Virus record (IMG/VR): IMGVR_UViG_3300046455_000368
Location: 1-20,689 of that record
DNA: 20,689 nt
DNA from: a virus
Reading direction: 5' to 3' (one strand)
Shown piece after piece: positions 12,156-18,815 of this stretch. The notes beneath the pieces were generated by a model, which searched no databases, had not been told where the DNA came from, and saw only the letters and a program-made list of their open reading frames with translations. Both the position numbers and the translations under genes were made by a program. Numbering within the stretch: the stretch's first letter is position 1; every line of letters starts with the position of its first letter.

Positions 12156-12398
12156 GTGCCCCTCCGAAGAACACCCCTGCCCGAGTGGGCCATCGCCCGC
12201 CGCAGGGAATTGGGGCAGCGCCTTGCCGCCGCCCGTCGAACGGTCCAGCTCTCCCAAGACCAGCTCGCCGACCGCGTTGGAGTCGAGCGTCGCACCATTC
12301 AGCGGTACGAGTCAGGCGAGCGAGACCCCCGCTACACCGACCTGCTCCTCATCGCCGACGCGATCGGCGTACCGCTCGCCGACCTCGTACGCAAGTAA
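12156..12398 (+). CDS. small XRE-family regulator, 80 aa
   Basis: Residues about 19-75 are a clear XRE helix-turn-helix domain: LGQRLAAARRTVQLSQDQLA, then DRVGVERRTIQRYESGERDP and a final helix ending IADAIGVPLADLV. The protein is almost nothing but this domain. The start is uncertain: the GTG at 12156 abuts GAGGA with no spacing, so either translation is inefficient or another start is used. It is the third XRE-type gene within 3 kb. It may control the adjacent small-gene cassette or back up the main repressor. Confidence 0.7.
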   Translation: MPLRRTPLPEWAIARRRELGQRLAAARRTVQLSQDQLADRVGVERRTIQRYESGERDPRYTDLLLIADAIGVPLADLVRK

Positions 12399-12518
12399 GC
12401 CCCGGCCGGCCGACGGGGGGCGGCTGACCGGGGCGGTCTCGGGGCGGGGACTAGTCGCGGTTGTCGACGAGACCCGCCCGCACCCCGGCCGCCGCCGGCC
12501 ACGGGTACGGGCGGGAGC
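12399..12518. terminator. GC hairpins between converging XRE and CxxC genes
   Basis: GCCCCGG (12399-12405) pairs with CCGGGGC (12428-12434), directly after the XRE gene stop. A second pair of alternative hairpins follows: GGTCTC (12435-12440) with GAGACC (12469-12474), or GGGCGGG (12443-12449) with CCCGCCC (12473-12479). Neither has a U run. They probably separate the two converging transcripts. The direct repeat ACGGGTACGGGCG begins here (12501-12513) and recurs at 12533-12545. Confidence 0.45.
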
Positions 12519-12677
12519 TTACGGGCGCGTGTACGGGTACGGGCGTGGTTTCGTCGGCGGGACAAGGCAGAGCCGCTTGTGAACGCGGATCGTGACACCG
12601 GGCCCGGTCGCGCCGGGGATGGTGTACGCCTTCGCTTCCTTGTCGGGCATTGGCTCGCCGCAGCGGTCGCACATCAT
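12519..12677 (-). CDS. small CxxC protein, 52 aa
   Basis: A 52-residue protein beginning MMCDRCGEPMPDKEAKAYTI, with C3, C6 and a third Cys at 37 (KRLCLV) near H33, enough for a partial zinc ribbon. The C-terminal end (PTKPRPYPYTRP) is Pro/Tyr-rich and encoded by GTACGGG-type repeats. The ATG at 12677 overlaps the stop of the upstream gene (ATGA). The longer frame to 12773 is not used because it would run over that gene. The two small Cys-rich genes form a short operon divergent from the GntR-type gene. Confidence 0.68.
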   Translation of the reverse strand: MMCDRCGEPMPDKEAKAYTIPGATGPGVTIRVHKRLCLVPPTKPRPYPYTRP

Positions 12678-12868
12678 CGGCCCGCCCCCGCGGAGGTTTT
12701 CGCTGCGCGGTATGCCTGCCGCAGCTCGGCGGCGACCGGGCAGTCCATGCCCTCGGTGCGGCAGCTGGTGCATGCCACGGTGTGGCGGATGAACGCACTG
12801 TATGTGGTCTGCATCGCGGCGTCTGTGGCCCTGTGCTGGGCTGCCACCCGCCCGGTAGGCTCGAACAT
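12674..12868 (-). CDS. small Cys-rich hypothetical protein, 64 aa
   Basis: The ATG at 12868 is preceded by GGGAG eight bases away and is preferred to the in-frame opening at 12964, which lacks such a site and would cover the regulatory region. The centre carries H29-T-V-A-C33-T-S-C36...C43 (HTVACTSCRTEGMDCP), a compact Cys/His cluster likely to bind metal. The remainder is helical. Similar short 'CxxCR...DCP' proteins occur in actinobacterial mobile elements, to my knowledge without assigned function. It lies opposite the GntR-type gene, which probably represses it. Confidence 0.68.
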   Translation of the reverse strand: MFEPTGRVAAQHRATDAAMQTTYSAFIRHTVACTSCRTEGMDCPVAAELRQAYRAAKTSAGAGR

Positions 12869-13020
12869 GTCATCAGCTCCCACTGCTGGTGTCCGTACCC
12901 CCGGGCCGGTCACACGGTCGCGGGGGTTATTCGTGGCATCCACGATAGACCCACCATGCTGCACCCTGGTAGGTCTAGTACATCTCGCGTGGTCTGGTCC
13001 GGTACACCAATGCTGGACAC
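12869..13020. promoter_or_regulatory. divergent control region of the GntR-type cassette
   Basis: Two related 13-mers, GGTCTAGTACATC (12972-12984) and GGTCCGGTACACC (12996-13008), match at 10 of 13 positions and are 24 bases apart, just before the GntR-type start; they are the best operator candidates. A perfect inverted repeat, TCGTGG CAT CCACGA (12931-12945), lies nearer the minus-strand gene. Core promoter hexamers are not clear on either strand. Confidence 0.45.
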
Positions 13021-13272
13021 ATGATCGAGTGGCAGCCGGATGTGGCGCGGTGGAAGCAGGTGGCGGACATCATCCGTGAGCGGATCGAGGACGGCACCTA
13101 CCCGCCGCGGTCCCGGATCCCGTCCGTCGTCGACATGCTGGAGGAATTCGGCATCAGCACATCAACGGGGCAGAAAGTGCACCGGGCACTCAGGGCGGAG
13201 GGGCTGACGCATACAGAGCCAGGCATCGGAACGTTCGTCGCTCGCCTCCCCGAACCACCAGCCAGCGCCTGA
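13021..13272 (+). CDS. GntR-type winged-helix repressor, no effector domain, 83 aa
   Basis: Residues 8-76 match the GntR DNA-binding domain: VARWKQVADIIRERIEDGTY, PPRSRIPSVVDMLEEFGIST and a wing with LTHTEPGIGTFVARLP. The usual C-terminal effector-binding domain is absent, as in small plasmid-type Kor repressors. The ATG at 13021 has no strong ribosome binding site. It faces the two-gene Cys-rich operon across a 152-base control region and probably represses both directions. Repressors of this kind typically guard transfer or maintenance functions of actinobacterial integrative elements, so the cassette may have been acquired from one; this is inference. Confidence 0.85.
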   Translation: MIEWQPDVARWKQVADIIRERIEDGTYPPRSRIPSVVDMLEEFGISTSTGQKVHRALRAEGLTHTEPGIGTFVARLPEPPASA

Positions 13273-13289
13273 CCCCGGACGCACGAAAC

Positions 13290-13323
13290 CGCCCCCGCCC
13301 GGCCCGTAGGCCAGACAGGGGCG
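13290..13323. terminator. bidirectional hairpin between GntR-type gene and lysis operon
   Basis: CGCCCC (13290-13295) pairs with GGGGCG (13318-13323), with an inner GGCC/GGCC pairing around CGTA. It sits in the 64-base gap between two converging genes. On the minus strand the stem is followed by GGTTTCG, a short U-containing tail, so it probably ends the late (lysis) transcript. Confidence 0.55.
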
Positions 13324-13336
13324 TGGTGGGTGTGGG

Positions 13337-13591
13337 TCAGCGGAGGAGAGCAAGGACACCGGTTGCTGCGCCCGCGACACCGGCCAGGACGCCGAGCGTG
13401 GGCATCGGCCACCGGGCTTTCTCCAGGGTGGTGACCCGCTGCACCAGGTCACCGACGTCTTTCTCTACCTGGGTGGTGCGTTGCAGCGCTGTGTCGAGGC
13501 GCCCGTTCAGTGTGGCGAACCCTGTGTCGACGGCCCCGCGGAGCCGCTCCAGCTCGACAGCGACCTGAGTCGACTCCTGCGGGGTCACCAC
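13337..13591 (-). CDS. coiled-coil membrane protein of the lysis cassette, 84 aa
   Basis: Residues 8-60 form a coiled coil (VAVELERLRGAVDTGFATLN, then TTQVEKDVGDLVQRVTTLEK), and 65-82 one hydrophobic segment (TLGVLAGVAGAATGVLAL), so it is a C-terminally anchored membrane protein. It starts at a GTG (13591 or 13588) that overlaps the TAG of the holin gene by one base. A second small membrane protein after the holin is common in actinophage lysis cassettes, where it may be an accessory holin or regulator; the sequence does not prove which. It is the last gene of the late operon. Confidence 0.75.
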   Translation of the reverse strand: MVTPQESTQVAVELERLRGAVDTGFATLNGRLDTALQRTTQVEKDVGDLVQRVTTLEKARWPMPTLGVLAGVAGAATGVLALLR

Positions 13592-13854
13592 TACACCCCC
13601 CGGGCGAGCGAGGCCGAGTTCGTGACGTCCCGCCACCGGGCGATGAGCCCCTTGACGAGCGACCCGGCCGCGGCCACCCCGGCGATTCCGGCGTTCTGCC
13701 ACATGCCCAGGTCGAATGGCTGGGTGAGGACGAGGCCGCCGACGAACGCCTGGAGGAACGTGGTCAGTACGCGCTCGACGAGGTCGCGGGTATAGGTGCG
13801 TACGCCCTTGATGACCGTCTCGGTACTGGGCAACGGGAACTGGGGCTCGGCCAT
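13591..13854 (-). CDS. holin, r1t-like, 87 aa
   Basis: An 87-residue protein matching the r1t-type holin pattern: a polar start (MAEPQFPLPSTETVIKGVRT), YTRDLVERVLTTFLQAFVGG, a first hydrophobic stretch about 29-45, then DLGMWQNAGIAGVAAAGSLV as second membrane segment and a short basic tail (KGLIARWRD...SASLARGV). Holins make membrane lesions that let the endolysin reach the cell wall. The ATG at 13854 has AAGGAG eight bases upstream and is two bases after the endolysin stop. The order endolysin, holin, second membrane protein is usual for actinophages. Confidence 0.85.
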   Translation of the reverse strand: MAEPQFPLPSTETVIKGVRTYTRDLVERVLTTFLQAFVGGLVLTQPFDLGMWQNAGIAGVAAAGSLVKGLIARWRDVTNSASLARGV

Positions 13855-13856
13855 GG

Positions 13857-14825
13857 TCAGAACTCCTTGGTGTTGATGTTGACGTCGATGACGGCCCGCT
13901 CGATCGCGGCCTCAACCGCAGCGACGGTGGCCGTGGTGTCCGCGCCGCCTCTGACCTCCAGGACGAGGGTGGTGATCGCGGCGGACTGGGCGGCCATCCG
14001 CTTGTCCAGGGAACGGATGCGGGCCTGCACGTCCTTGAGGATCGACTGCGCCTGCCACGTCGGATTCGTCTTGTGGTCCGCTGCGTCCGCCGGACCGTCG
14101 ATCGCGTCTGTCTTCCACACGGCGTCGAAGATGTCGCGCTTGGTGATGCCTGCCATGGGGTTGTCCTCCGTACTCGGGGCGGTGGTGGTGCCGCTGCCGG
14201 GGCTCCAGCTGGCGGGGTGGGTGAGGCGCTCGGCGACGTCGGCGCGCAGCTGGGGCATGGTGAACCCGCGGGGGTCGACCTTGTCCGCGCTCCACTCCAG
14301 GTGGCCGATCACGCTTTTCGCCGACCAGCCGTGCGCCCGGCACAGCGCGGCCTGGACGCGCACGATCGCGTCGTACTGGGCTGCCGGCCACGGGTCCTTC
14401 CCGTCGCCGAGGTTCTCGCACTCCCAGCCGTAGAAGCGCGCGTTGCCGTCGACACCGTTCGCGTTGCCGCGGGTGGGCTTCGGTGGGCGGTCGCCGTAGT
14501 CCTCGGCAATGACGCGGGCCAGAACGGCCGGGTCGCCGCCGCCGCCGTGGTTGGTGCGGCCCCAGCCGACCATGTGCACGACGCCGTCCTTCGCGATCAT
14601 CCCGTGACACAGCGGACCAGGCAGGGACGCGTACCCGTCGCGGACCATCGCGACGGTGGACGCGGTGCCCTTGCTGACCGTGTGATGCACGATCGACCCG
14701 TTGAGCGGGCCCCACGCGCCGTGCCCAGCGCGGTTGTGGGTGCGCCAGTTGCCGACTTCGACGACCTTGACGCCCTCCGCGCGGAGAGCCGCGATGAACT
14801 GCGCGGCGGACAGAGGTACGGCCAC
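13857..14825 (-). CDS. endolysin, N-acetylmuramoyl-L-alanine amidase (Amidase_2 type), 322 aa
   Basis: Residues about 20-190 form an Amidase_2 catalytic domain that cuts the bond between muramic acid and the peptide stem in peptidoglycan. Visible: SIVHHTVSKG with zinc-ligand candidate H47/H48, FYGWECENLG, and GHLEWSADKVDPRGF with H175, K182 and D184. After a Ser/Thr/Pro linker (207-223), residues 224-322 form a helical region (ILKDVQARIRSLDKRMAAQS) that may bind the wall or oligomerise. The start is the GTG at 14825, with GGAGG five bases upstream. There is no signal peptide, so export depends on the holin. The ATG of residue 224 has its own ribosome binding site (see 14154-14169). Confidence 0.88.
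   Translation of the reverse strand: MAVPLSAAQFIAALRAEGVKVVEVGNWRTHNRAGHGAWGPLNGSIVHHTVSKGTASTVAMVRDGYASLPGPLCHGMIAKDGVVHMVGWGRTNHGGGGDPAVLARVIAEDYGDRPPKPTRGNANGVDGNARFYGWECENLGDGKDPWPAAQYDAIVRVQAALCRAHGWSAKSVIGHLEWSADKVDPRGFTMPQLRADVAERLTHPASWSPGSGTTTAPSTEDNPMAGITKRDIFDAVWKTDAIDGPADAADHKTNPTWQAQSILKDVQARIRSLDKRMAAQSAAITTLVLEVRGGADTTATVAAVEAAIERAVIDVNINTKEF
14154..14169 (-). promoter_or_regulatory. internal ribosome binding site and ATG within the endolysin gene
   Basis: On the minus strand GGAGG (complement of 14165-14169) stands eight bases before an in-frame ATG (14156-14154), which is Met224 of the endolysin. The position is exactly the end of the Ser/Thr/Pro linker. Initiation here would give a 99-residue C-terminal polypeptide (14156-13857) starting MAGITKRDIFDAVWKTDAID. 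Confidence 0.6.
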
Positions 14826-14890
14826 AGAGGCCTCCAGACATGAAGATGGCCCCGGCCGGATAGGCGTGGGGCGTGCAGGTTGGGGATGGG

Positions 14891-15412
14891 TCAGGCTGCT
14901 GCGGGCGGTGTCCAGCGGCGGGCGGTGAGGTGCCCGTATTCGCGGTCCACGGTGAGGGTGTCGCCCGACACCCACGCGGTGCTGTGCGCGTCCGCGCGCA
15001 GGGCGACGACCATGCGGTGACCCTCCGGCCAGTCCGCGGGCACCGTGTACACGGTGCTGATGGCGAGTGGCATGTGGTGCCGGTCCCGGGGCACGTTGTC
15101 GCCGCACAGCGGGCTGATACGGAGCCAGTCCCCGGCGGAAACGGGGCCTGCGTCGACGTCGTACATCCACAGGTGGTAGCCCACGCCGACGGTGTAGCCC
15201 GTGGTGCCGCGGCTGACCCCGGTGTCGTTGGTGACGCGGGCCCATCCGCTGATGTCGAGCAGGTCGCCCGACGCCACGGGGACGACGACCCGGAGCATGG
15301 TGCGGTAGGTGTCCGTCGGCAGGTCGACCGGCAGGGTCTTGGCCACCACCTCGTCGGTGCTGTGGAGGCCGGCCAGAGTGAGCGGGCCGGGAACGTTCGT
15401 GATCGTGGTCAT
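14891..15412 (-). CDS. putative tail-tip or fibre-associated protein, 173 aa
   Basis: A 173-residue protein rich in beta-strand-forming stretches: DTYRTMLRVVVPVASGDLLD, GTTGYTVGVGYHLWMYDVDA and EGHRMVVALRADAHSTAWVS. No signal peptide, membrane segment or enzymatic motif is seen. The overall look is of a beta-sandwich, and its place between a tail-fibre-like protein and the endolysin suggests a virion or host-binding component. The ATG at 15412 has GAGGAG four bases upstream. The family is not recognised, so the role is inferred from location and composition. Confidence 0.65.
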   Translation of the reverse strand: MTTITNVPGPLTLAGLHSTDEVVAKTLPVDLPTDTYRTMLRVVVPVASGDLLDISGWARVTNDTGVSRGTTGYTVGVGYHLWMYDVDAGPVSAGDWLRISPLCGDNVPRDRHHMPLAISTVYTVPADWPEGHRMVVALRADAHSTAWVSGDTLTVDREYGHLTARRWTPPAAA

Positions 15413-15420
15413 GGGGCTCC

Positions 15421-15918
15421 TCAGCTCGCAGTCTGGTAAGTGACGGTGGCCCGGACCTGCGTGGTGGCGGCCAGCGTCTCCGGCTTGGAGTCGGACATGT
15501 TCGCGCCGCGGGTGTCTGTCGTCGTGTTGCTGAAGGTGAGGTTCGCGCTCGTCGCGGAGGACCCGACGAGCATGTGACCAATCCAGGTGGCCGTGCCGGA
15601 GATCCGGGCGGACCCGAGGCAGGACACCACATCGGATGCGGCGGGGAAGGGCAGCCCGAAAAGATAAGTTCCAGCGCCGTAGGTAGTGGTGCTCCCGGGG
15701 ATCAGGAGCAGCGACACCGTGCAGGTCCGGCCAACCTTGATGTACCGGCCGGTGAGCGTTCCGTTGCCGATGACCGGGTTGGTGGTGGCACCAGTCCACG
15801 TTGGCGTGTAGCTGGTCCATGCGCCGAAGATCGAGTTGAACTGGTCGCGGATCTCCTGGTTCATGGTCGCGGCGCTGACTACCTCGCCGACCACCCATGT
15901 CTTTGGGGCGAACGTCAT
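15421..15918 (-). CDS. putative tail fibre/minor tail protein, 165 aa
   Basis: The opening MTFAPKTWVVGEVVSAATMN followed by QEIRDQFNSIFGAWTSYTPT is a stretch commonly seen at the start of small actinophage tail-fibre proteins ('WxxGEVVxAAxMNxxIRDQ'). The remainder is Thr/Ser/Gly-rich and beta-like (NGTLTGRYIKVGRTCTVSLL, LVGSSATSANLTFSN), as expected for a distal tail component. The ATG at 15918 overlaps the stop of the preceding gene (ATGA). It lies directly after the main tail proteins in the late operon. I am confident it is structural, less so about its exact place. Confidence 0.72.
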   Translation of the reverse strand: MTFAPKTWVVGEVVSAATMNQEIRDQFNSIFGAWTSYTPTWTGATTNPVIGNGTLTGRYIKVGRTCTVSLLLIPGSTTTYGAGTYLFGLPFPAASDVVSCLGSARISGTATWIGHMLVGSSATSANLTFSNTTTDTRGANMSDSKPETLAATTQVRATVTYQTAS

Positions 15919-16373
15919 GCTGCTGCCCCCTTCGGCGGGCTCTTCGGGTCGGGGTCGAACGGCGGGGGCGGCTCCGTCGGCGGCTGGTCCGGGTTGTTCG
16001 CGTCGGCCGGGTTCCACCAGTTCCGCAGGTGGGGCGTCTCGATGGCGAGCATCTCCGCCTCGACCGCATCGACGTCCTCGGGGAAGACCAGCGCGCACCA
16101 GCCGTAGCCGCACTCCGTGCACCCGTACCGCGGGTCGGTGGGGCTGACCACCTGCGCGGATCCGCATACGCAGTCGGCGACCCACCGGTTCTGATTGATC
16201 CGTGCGAAGTAGACGTCGGTGACGGCTTCGGCCGGCGGGAGGACGCGGCGCTGCATCCGGTGCTCCATCCACCGGAACACCAGCTCCGCCGCCGGGGTGT
16301 CCGCCCAGGCGTCCTCCGGCTCGCGCGATGGGGGCAGGTAGAACGTCTCCGCCCTGATGACAGGGATCGGCAC
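15915..16373 (-). CDS. zinc-ribbon protein in the tail module, 152 aa
   Basis: Residues about 67-92 contain two knuckles: ADCVCGSAQV and RYGCTECGYGWCALVF, i.e. CxC and CxxC plus one more Cys, a probable structural zinc ribbon. The N-terminal part (FRWMEHRMQRRVLPPAEAVT) is helical, and the C-terminal 35 residues are a Pro/Asp-rich tail. The GTG at 16373 follows AGGAGG by five bases, one of the best ribosome binding sites in the window. It is unusual to see such a protein among tail genes; it may be a minor virion protein or a late regulator. Confidence 0.72.
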   Translation of the reverse strand: MPIPVIRAETFYLPPSREPEDAWADTPAAELVFRWMEHRMQRRVLPPAEAVTDVYFARINQNRWVADCVCGSAQVVSPTDPRYGCTECGYGWCALVFPEDVDAVEAEMLAIETPHLRNWWNPADANNPDQPPTEPPPPFDPDPKSPPKGAAA

Positions 16374-16382
16374 AGGGGCCTC

Positions 16383-18812
16383 CTAATAGGCGAGTCGGGC
16401 GGTGGAGTCGAGCCGCCCATACGTCGCATCGCCGAGGACCCACACGGAATCCCGGGCGCTGGTGCTGGTGCGGAACTGGATGACGTGCGACCGCTCTTTG
16501 ATCGTCTCGGTGTAGCCCTCGACCGTGACCCGCATCGACGACGCCGATGCCTGGGCAGGCAGGCCCGTCACGGAGAAGAAGCTGCTGATGTCCGCGTCGA
16601 GGATGTCCAGGTACCTGGGCAGCGTGTACGCCTCGATTGGCACCTCGCGCAGCTCCGGGTCCGGGTCCGCGTACCGGGAGACGATCCACGACGCCGCGTC
16701 GACGAGTGAGTTGTCGGTGGTCTTGAGGATTTCGAGCTGCTGCCCGTACAGGCCGAACGCCAGGACCGAGCTGTCCGCCCGGACCTTCTGCGTCGCCCCA
16801 CCCGGACGGCTGGCTTCGACCTGGTTGCACAGCTTCTGATCGTCGTCGGCCAGCTGCACGCCGAGGGTGTCGAGGTCGGCATAGGCGATCGTGAACACCT
16901 CGGACGAGGGATCCGGGTTGTACCGCTGGTCCCGTGACTGGTACGCGAGCCCGAAATAGTCCCGCTCGGCATACAGGCGCCCGGACTCGGTGGCCTCGAC
17001 CTCCCGCATCCGGGCCACCACACCACTGCCACCCGCACCCTGCCCGGCGATCGGATCGTGCGTGGTGCCGAAGATGGTCACCGAGCCGATTCCCGCGTAC
17101 CCGGCGAGCCGGGCCATCCGGACGTCAGCCGTCTCCCCTGCGAAAGCGGTGGTCCCGGCCTGGTAGTGGATGGCCATCTGTGGGCCGAGCGGAGTGGAGG
17201 GGGTGGCCGTGAGCATGACGTGCCCGATGGTGCCGGACCACAACCGGGCACCCGCGTAGGCGCCCACGGTGAGATTCCGCAGCGCATACATCCACTGCAC
17301 GTGCCCGGACGTCTTCAGCACACCGTCGACGTAGACGTTGTTTGTGTTCTCGTCGTAGGCGAAGTGGTGGACCTTCCCGTCAGCGAGGTTCCCGCTGGTC
17401 ACGGTCGCGGTCTGCCACGAGTCTCCGTCCTGCATCGTCTCGGCCTGGAGCGCACCGGACCCGTTCAGGGACCACACGATCTGCATCGTGCCCGCGGACC
17501 CTGTCAGGGCGAAGAGCACCCGCCCCGGGGTGGATGTGCTGAACCAGCACTCCATCATGTTCCAGTTGCCGGTGGAGGCGTCCTGGTACACCTGCCCCAT
17601 GTCCGCCGTCAGGAATTTCCCTGCTGTCGCGGACGCGGGCGTGAACGTCGGCAGGGCCTCCGGGGCGGCCGTGGGGCCCGTCGTTGTGCCGAAGTCGAGG
17701 GTGCCGCCCGCCCCGACCTGGGTGGTGCTGAGCGGTCCGGCCGTGGTGCCGGAGATGTCGCCGGCTGACGTTGACCCGGTCGGCTCGGTCAGCGGGTAGT
17801 ACGCCAGCGGGCCAAGGGATTTGATCTCCTCGGACAGACAACTCATCAACGGAGGCAGCCGGTTGAGGCGCTTGAACAGGTCGGTCGCGCTGATCGTGAC
17901 CGAGCTGTACAGGCCCTCCCAGCCGACGGGAAACTCGTTGACCATGCCGTAGAACCGGGGCCTGATCTGGGCGCCGAGGAAATCCCATTCCGCGTAGTCC
18001 CCGGTACCGCCAGTGCGGATGGCATTGAAGGACACCACGAGGGACTGCGACGTTACCCAGGCCGGAGTGGCCAGGGTGCGCTGCACCGACCAGCCCCACC
18101 CGTCCGGCGATGTCTCCCAGATCACGAACCCGGACGCCTCCCGGATCCGCATCCACCGGTGGCTGATCGCCGAAAAGTTCACGTCCACCGGTGACCCGTC
18201 CACGTCCCCGACGAGGTTGACGGCGCGCAGCTTGCCCGTGCTGACGTTGTGCTGAAAGCCGAGTCGGGTGCCCGCCGTGGTGCTCTCTACAAAGAAGTTG
18301 GACCGGGATACGGCGCTGCCGTTCGGCGTCGGAACGGTCGTGAGCCGGGCGCAGACGCTGGCCCCGGGCAGGGTCCACTGCCGTGCCGACTGCATCACCG
18401 AGGTAACACCCGGCGTCAGCGGGATGCGGGCCCGGCCTTCGACCACGGAGGCGCCCCCGGTGAACGACGCCCACAGCCCGCTGTCGCTGTCGAAGTCGTC
18501 GCCCATCATCGACAGCGGCCACGGCGCCGCCCCGGTCCGGGCCGGCATGACCGCCGCGCTGATCCGGATCGGGGCGTTGCGTCGCACGTAGGGGTAGAAC
18601 GGCGACGCCGGGTTGCCCGGGGTGAGCGCCCCGTCCTGGTTGTCCAGGGTCAGCGTCGCCGTGCCCGGCTGCGTCTCCGACAGCTCGTCCGAGGCGCCGC
18701 GGGTGATCGTCACCCCCGACTTCATATCCACCCGGGGCGTGATGTCCGTCCACGTGATGGTGGCCGGAGCCTGCACCAGGCCGCCCCAGCCCATCTCCAC
18801 GAGCACAGCCAT
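16383..18812 (-). CDS. large minor tail protein with LamG-like domain, 809 aa
   Basis: The N-terminal ~90 residues (ITWTDITPRVDMKSGVTITR, ELSETQPGTATLTLDNQDGA, TPGNPASPFYPYVRRNAPIR) are the pattern of actinophage minor tail proteins near the baseplate. Residues about 330-540 look like a concanavalin/LamG domain: LAYYPLTEPTG, NMMECWFSTSTPGRVLFALT, GKVHHFAYDENTNNVYVDGV. Such domains often bind carbohydrates. The C-terminal third (SSEVFTIAYADLDTLGVQLA, SWIVSRYADPDPELREVPIE) resembles the end of other phage baseplate proteins. The gene follows the tape measure by three bases and ends in TAG. Probably a distal tail protein that helps bind the host surface. Confidence 0.82.
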   Translation of the reverse strand: MAVLVEMGWGGLVQAPATITWTDITPRVDMKSGVTITRGASDELSETQPGTATLTLDNQDGALTPGNPASPFYPYVRRNAPIRISAAVMPARTGAAPWPLSMMGDDFDSDSGLWASFTGGASVVEGRARIPLTPGVTSVMQSARQWTLPGASVCARLTTVPTPNGSAVSRSNFFVESTTAGTRLGFQHNVSTGKLRAVNLVGDVDGSPVDVNFSAISHRWMRIREASGFVIWETSPDGWGWSVQRTLATPAWVTSQSLVVSFNAIRTGGTGDYAEWDFLGAQIRPRFYGMVNEFPVGWEGLYSSVTISATDLFKRLNRLPPLMSCLSEEIKSLGPLAYYPLTEPTGSTSAGDISGTTAGPLSTTQVGAGGTLDFGTTTGPTAAPEALPTFTPASATAGKFLTADMGQVYQDASTGNWNMMECWFSTSTPGRVLFALTGSAGTMQIVWSLNGSGALQAETMQDGDSWQTATVTSGNLADGKVHHFAYDENTNNVYVDGVLKTSGHVQWMYALRNLTVGAYAGARLWSGTIGHVMLTATPSTPLGPQMAIHYQAGTTAFAGETADVRMARLAGYAGIGSVTIFGTTHDPIAGQGAGGSGVVARMREVEATESGRLYAERDYFGLAYQSRDQRYNPDPSSEVFTIAYADLDTLGVQLADDDQKLCNQVEASRPGGATQKVRADSSVLAFGLYGQQLEILKTTDNSLVDAASWIVSRYADPDPELREVPIEAYTLPRYLDILDADISSFFSVTGLPAQASASSMRVTVEGYTETIKERSHVIQFRTSTSARDSVWVLGDATYGRLDSTARLAY

Positions 18813-18815
18813 GAA

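Noticed and set aside
11824-12257. Overlapping minus-strand open frames after the integrase
   Set aside because: No ribosome binding site, odd composition, and they cross the palindromes and the start of the XRE gene; judged non-coding.
12501-12545. ACGGGTACGGGCG repeated twice 32 bases apart
   Set aside because: Only two copies, partly in coding sequence for a Pro/Tyr tail; not enough to call a functional repeat or CRISPR-like array.
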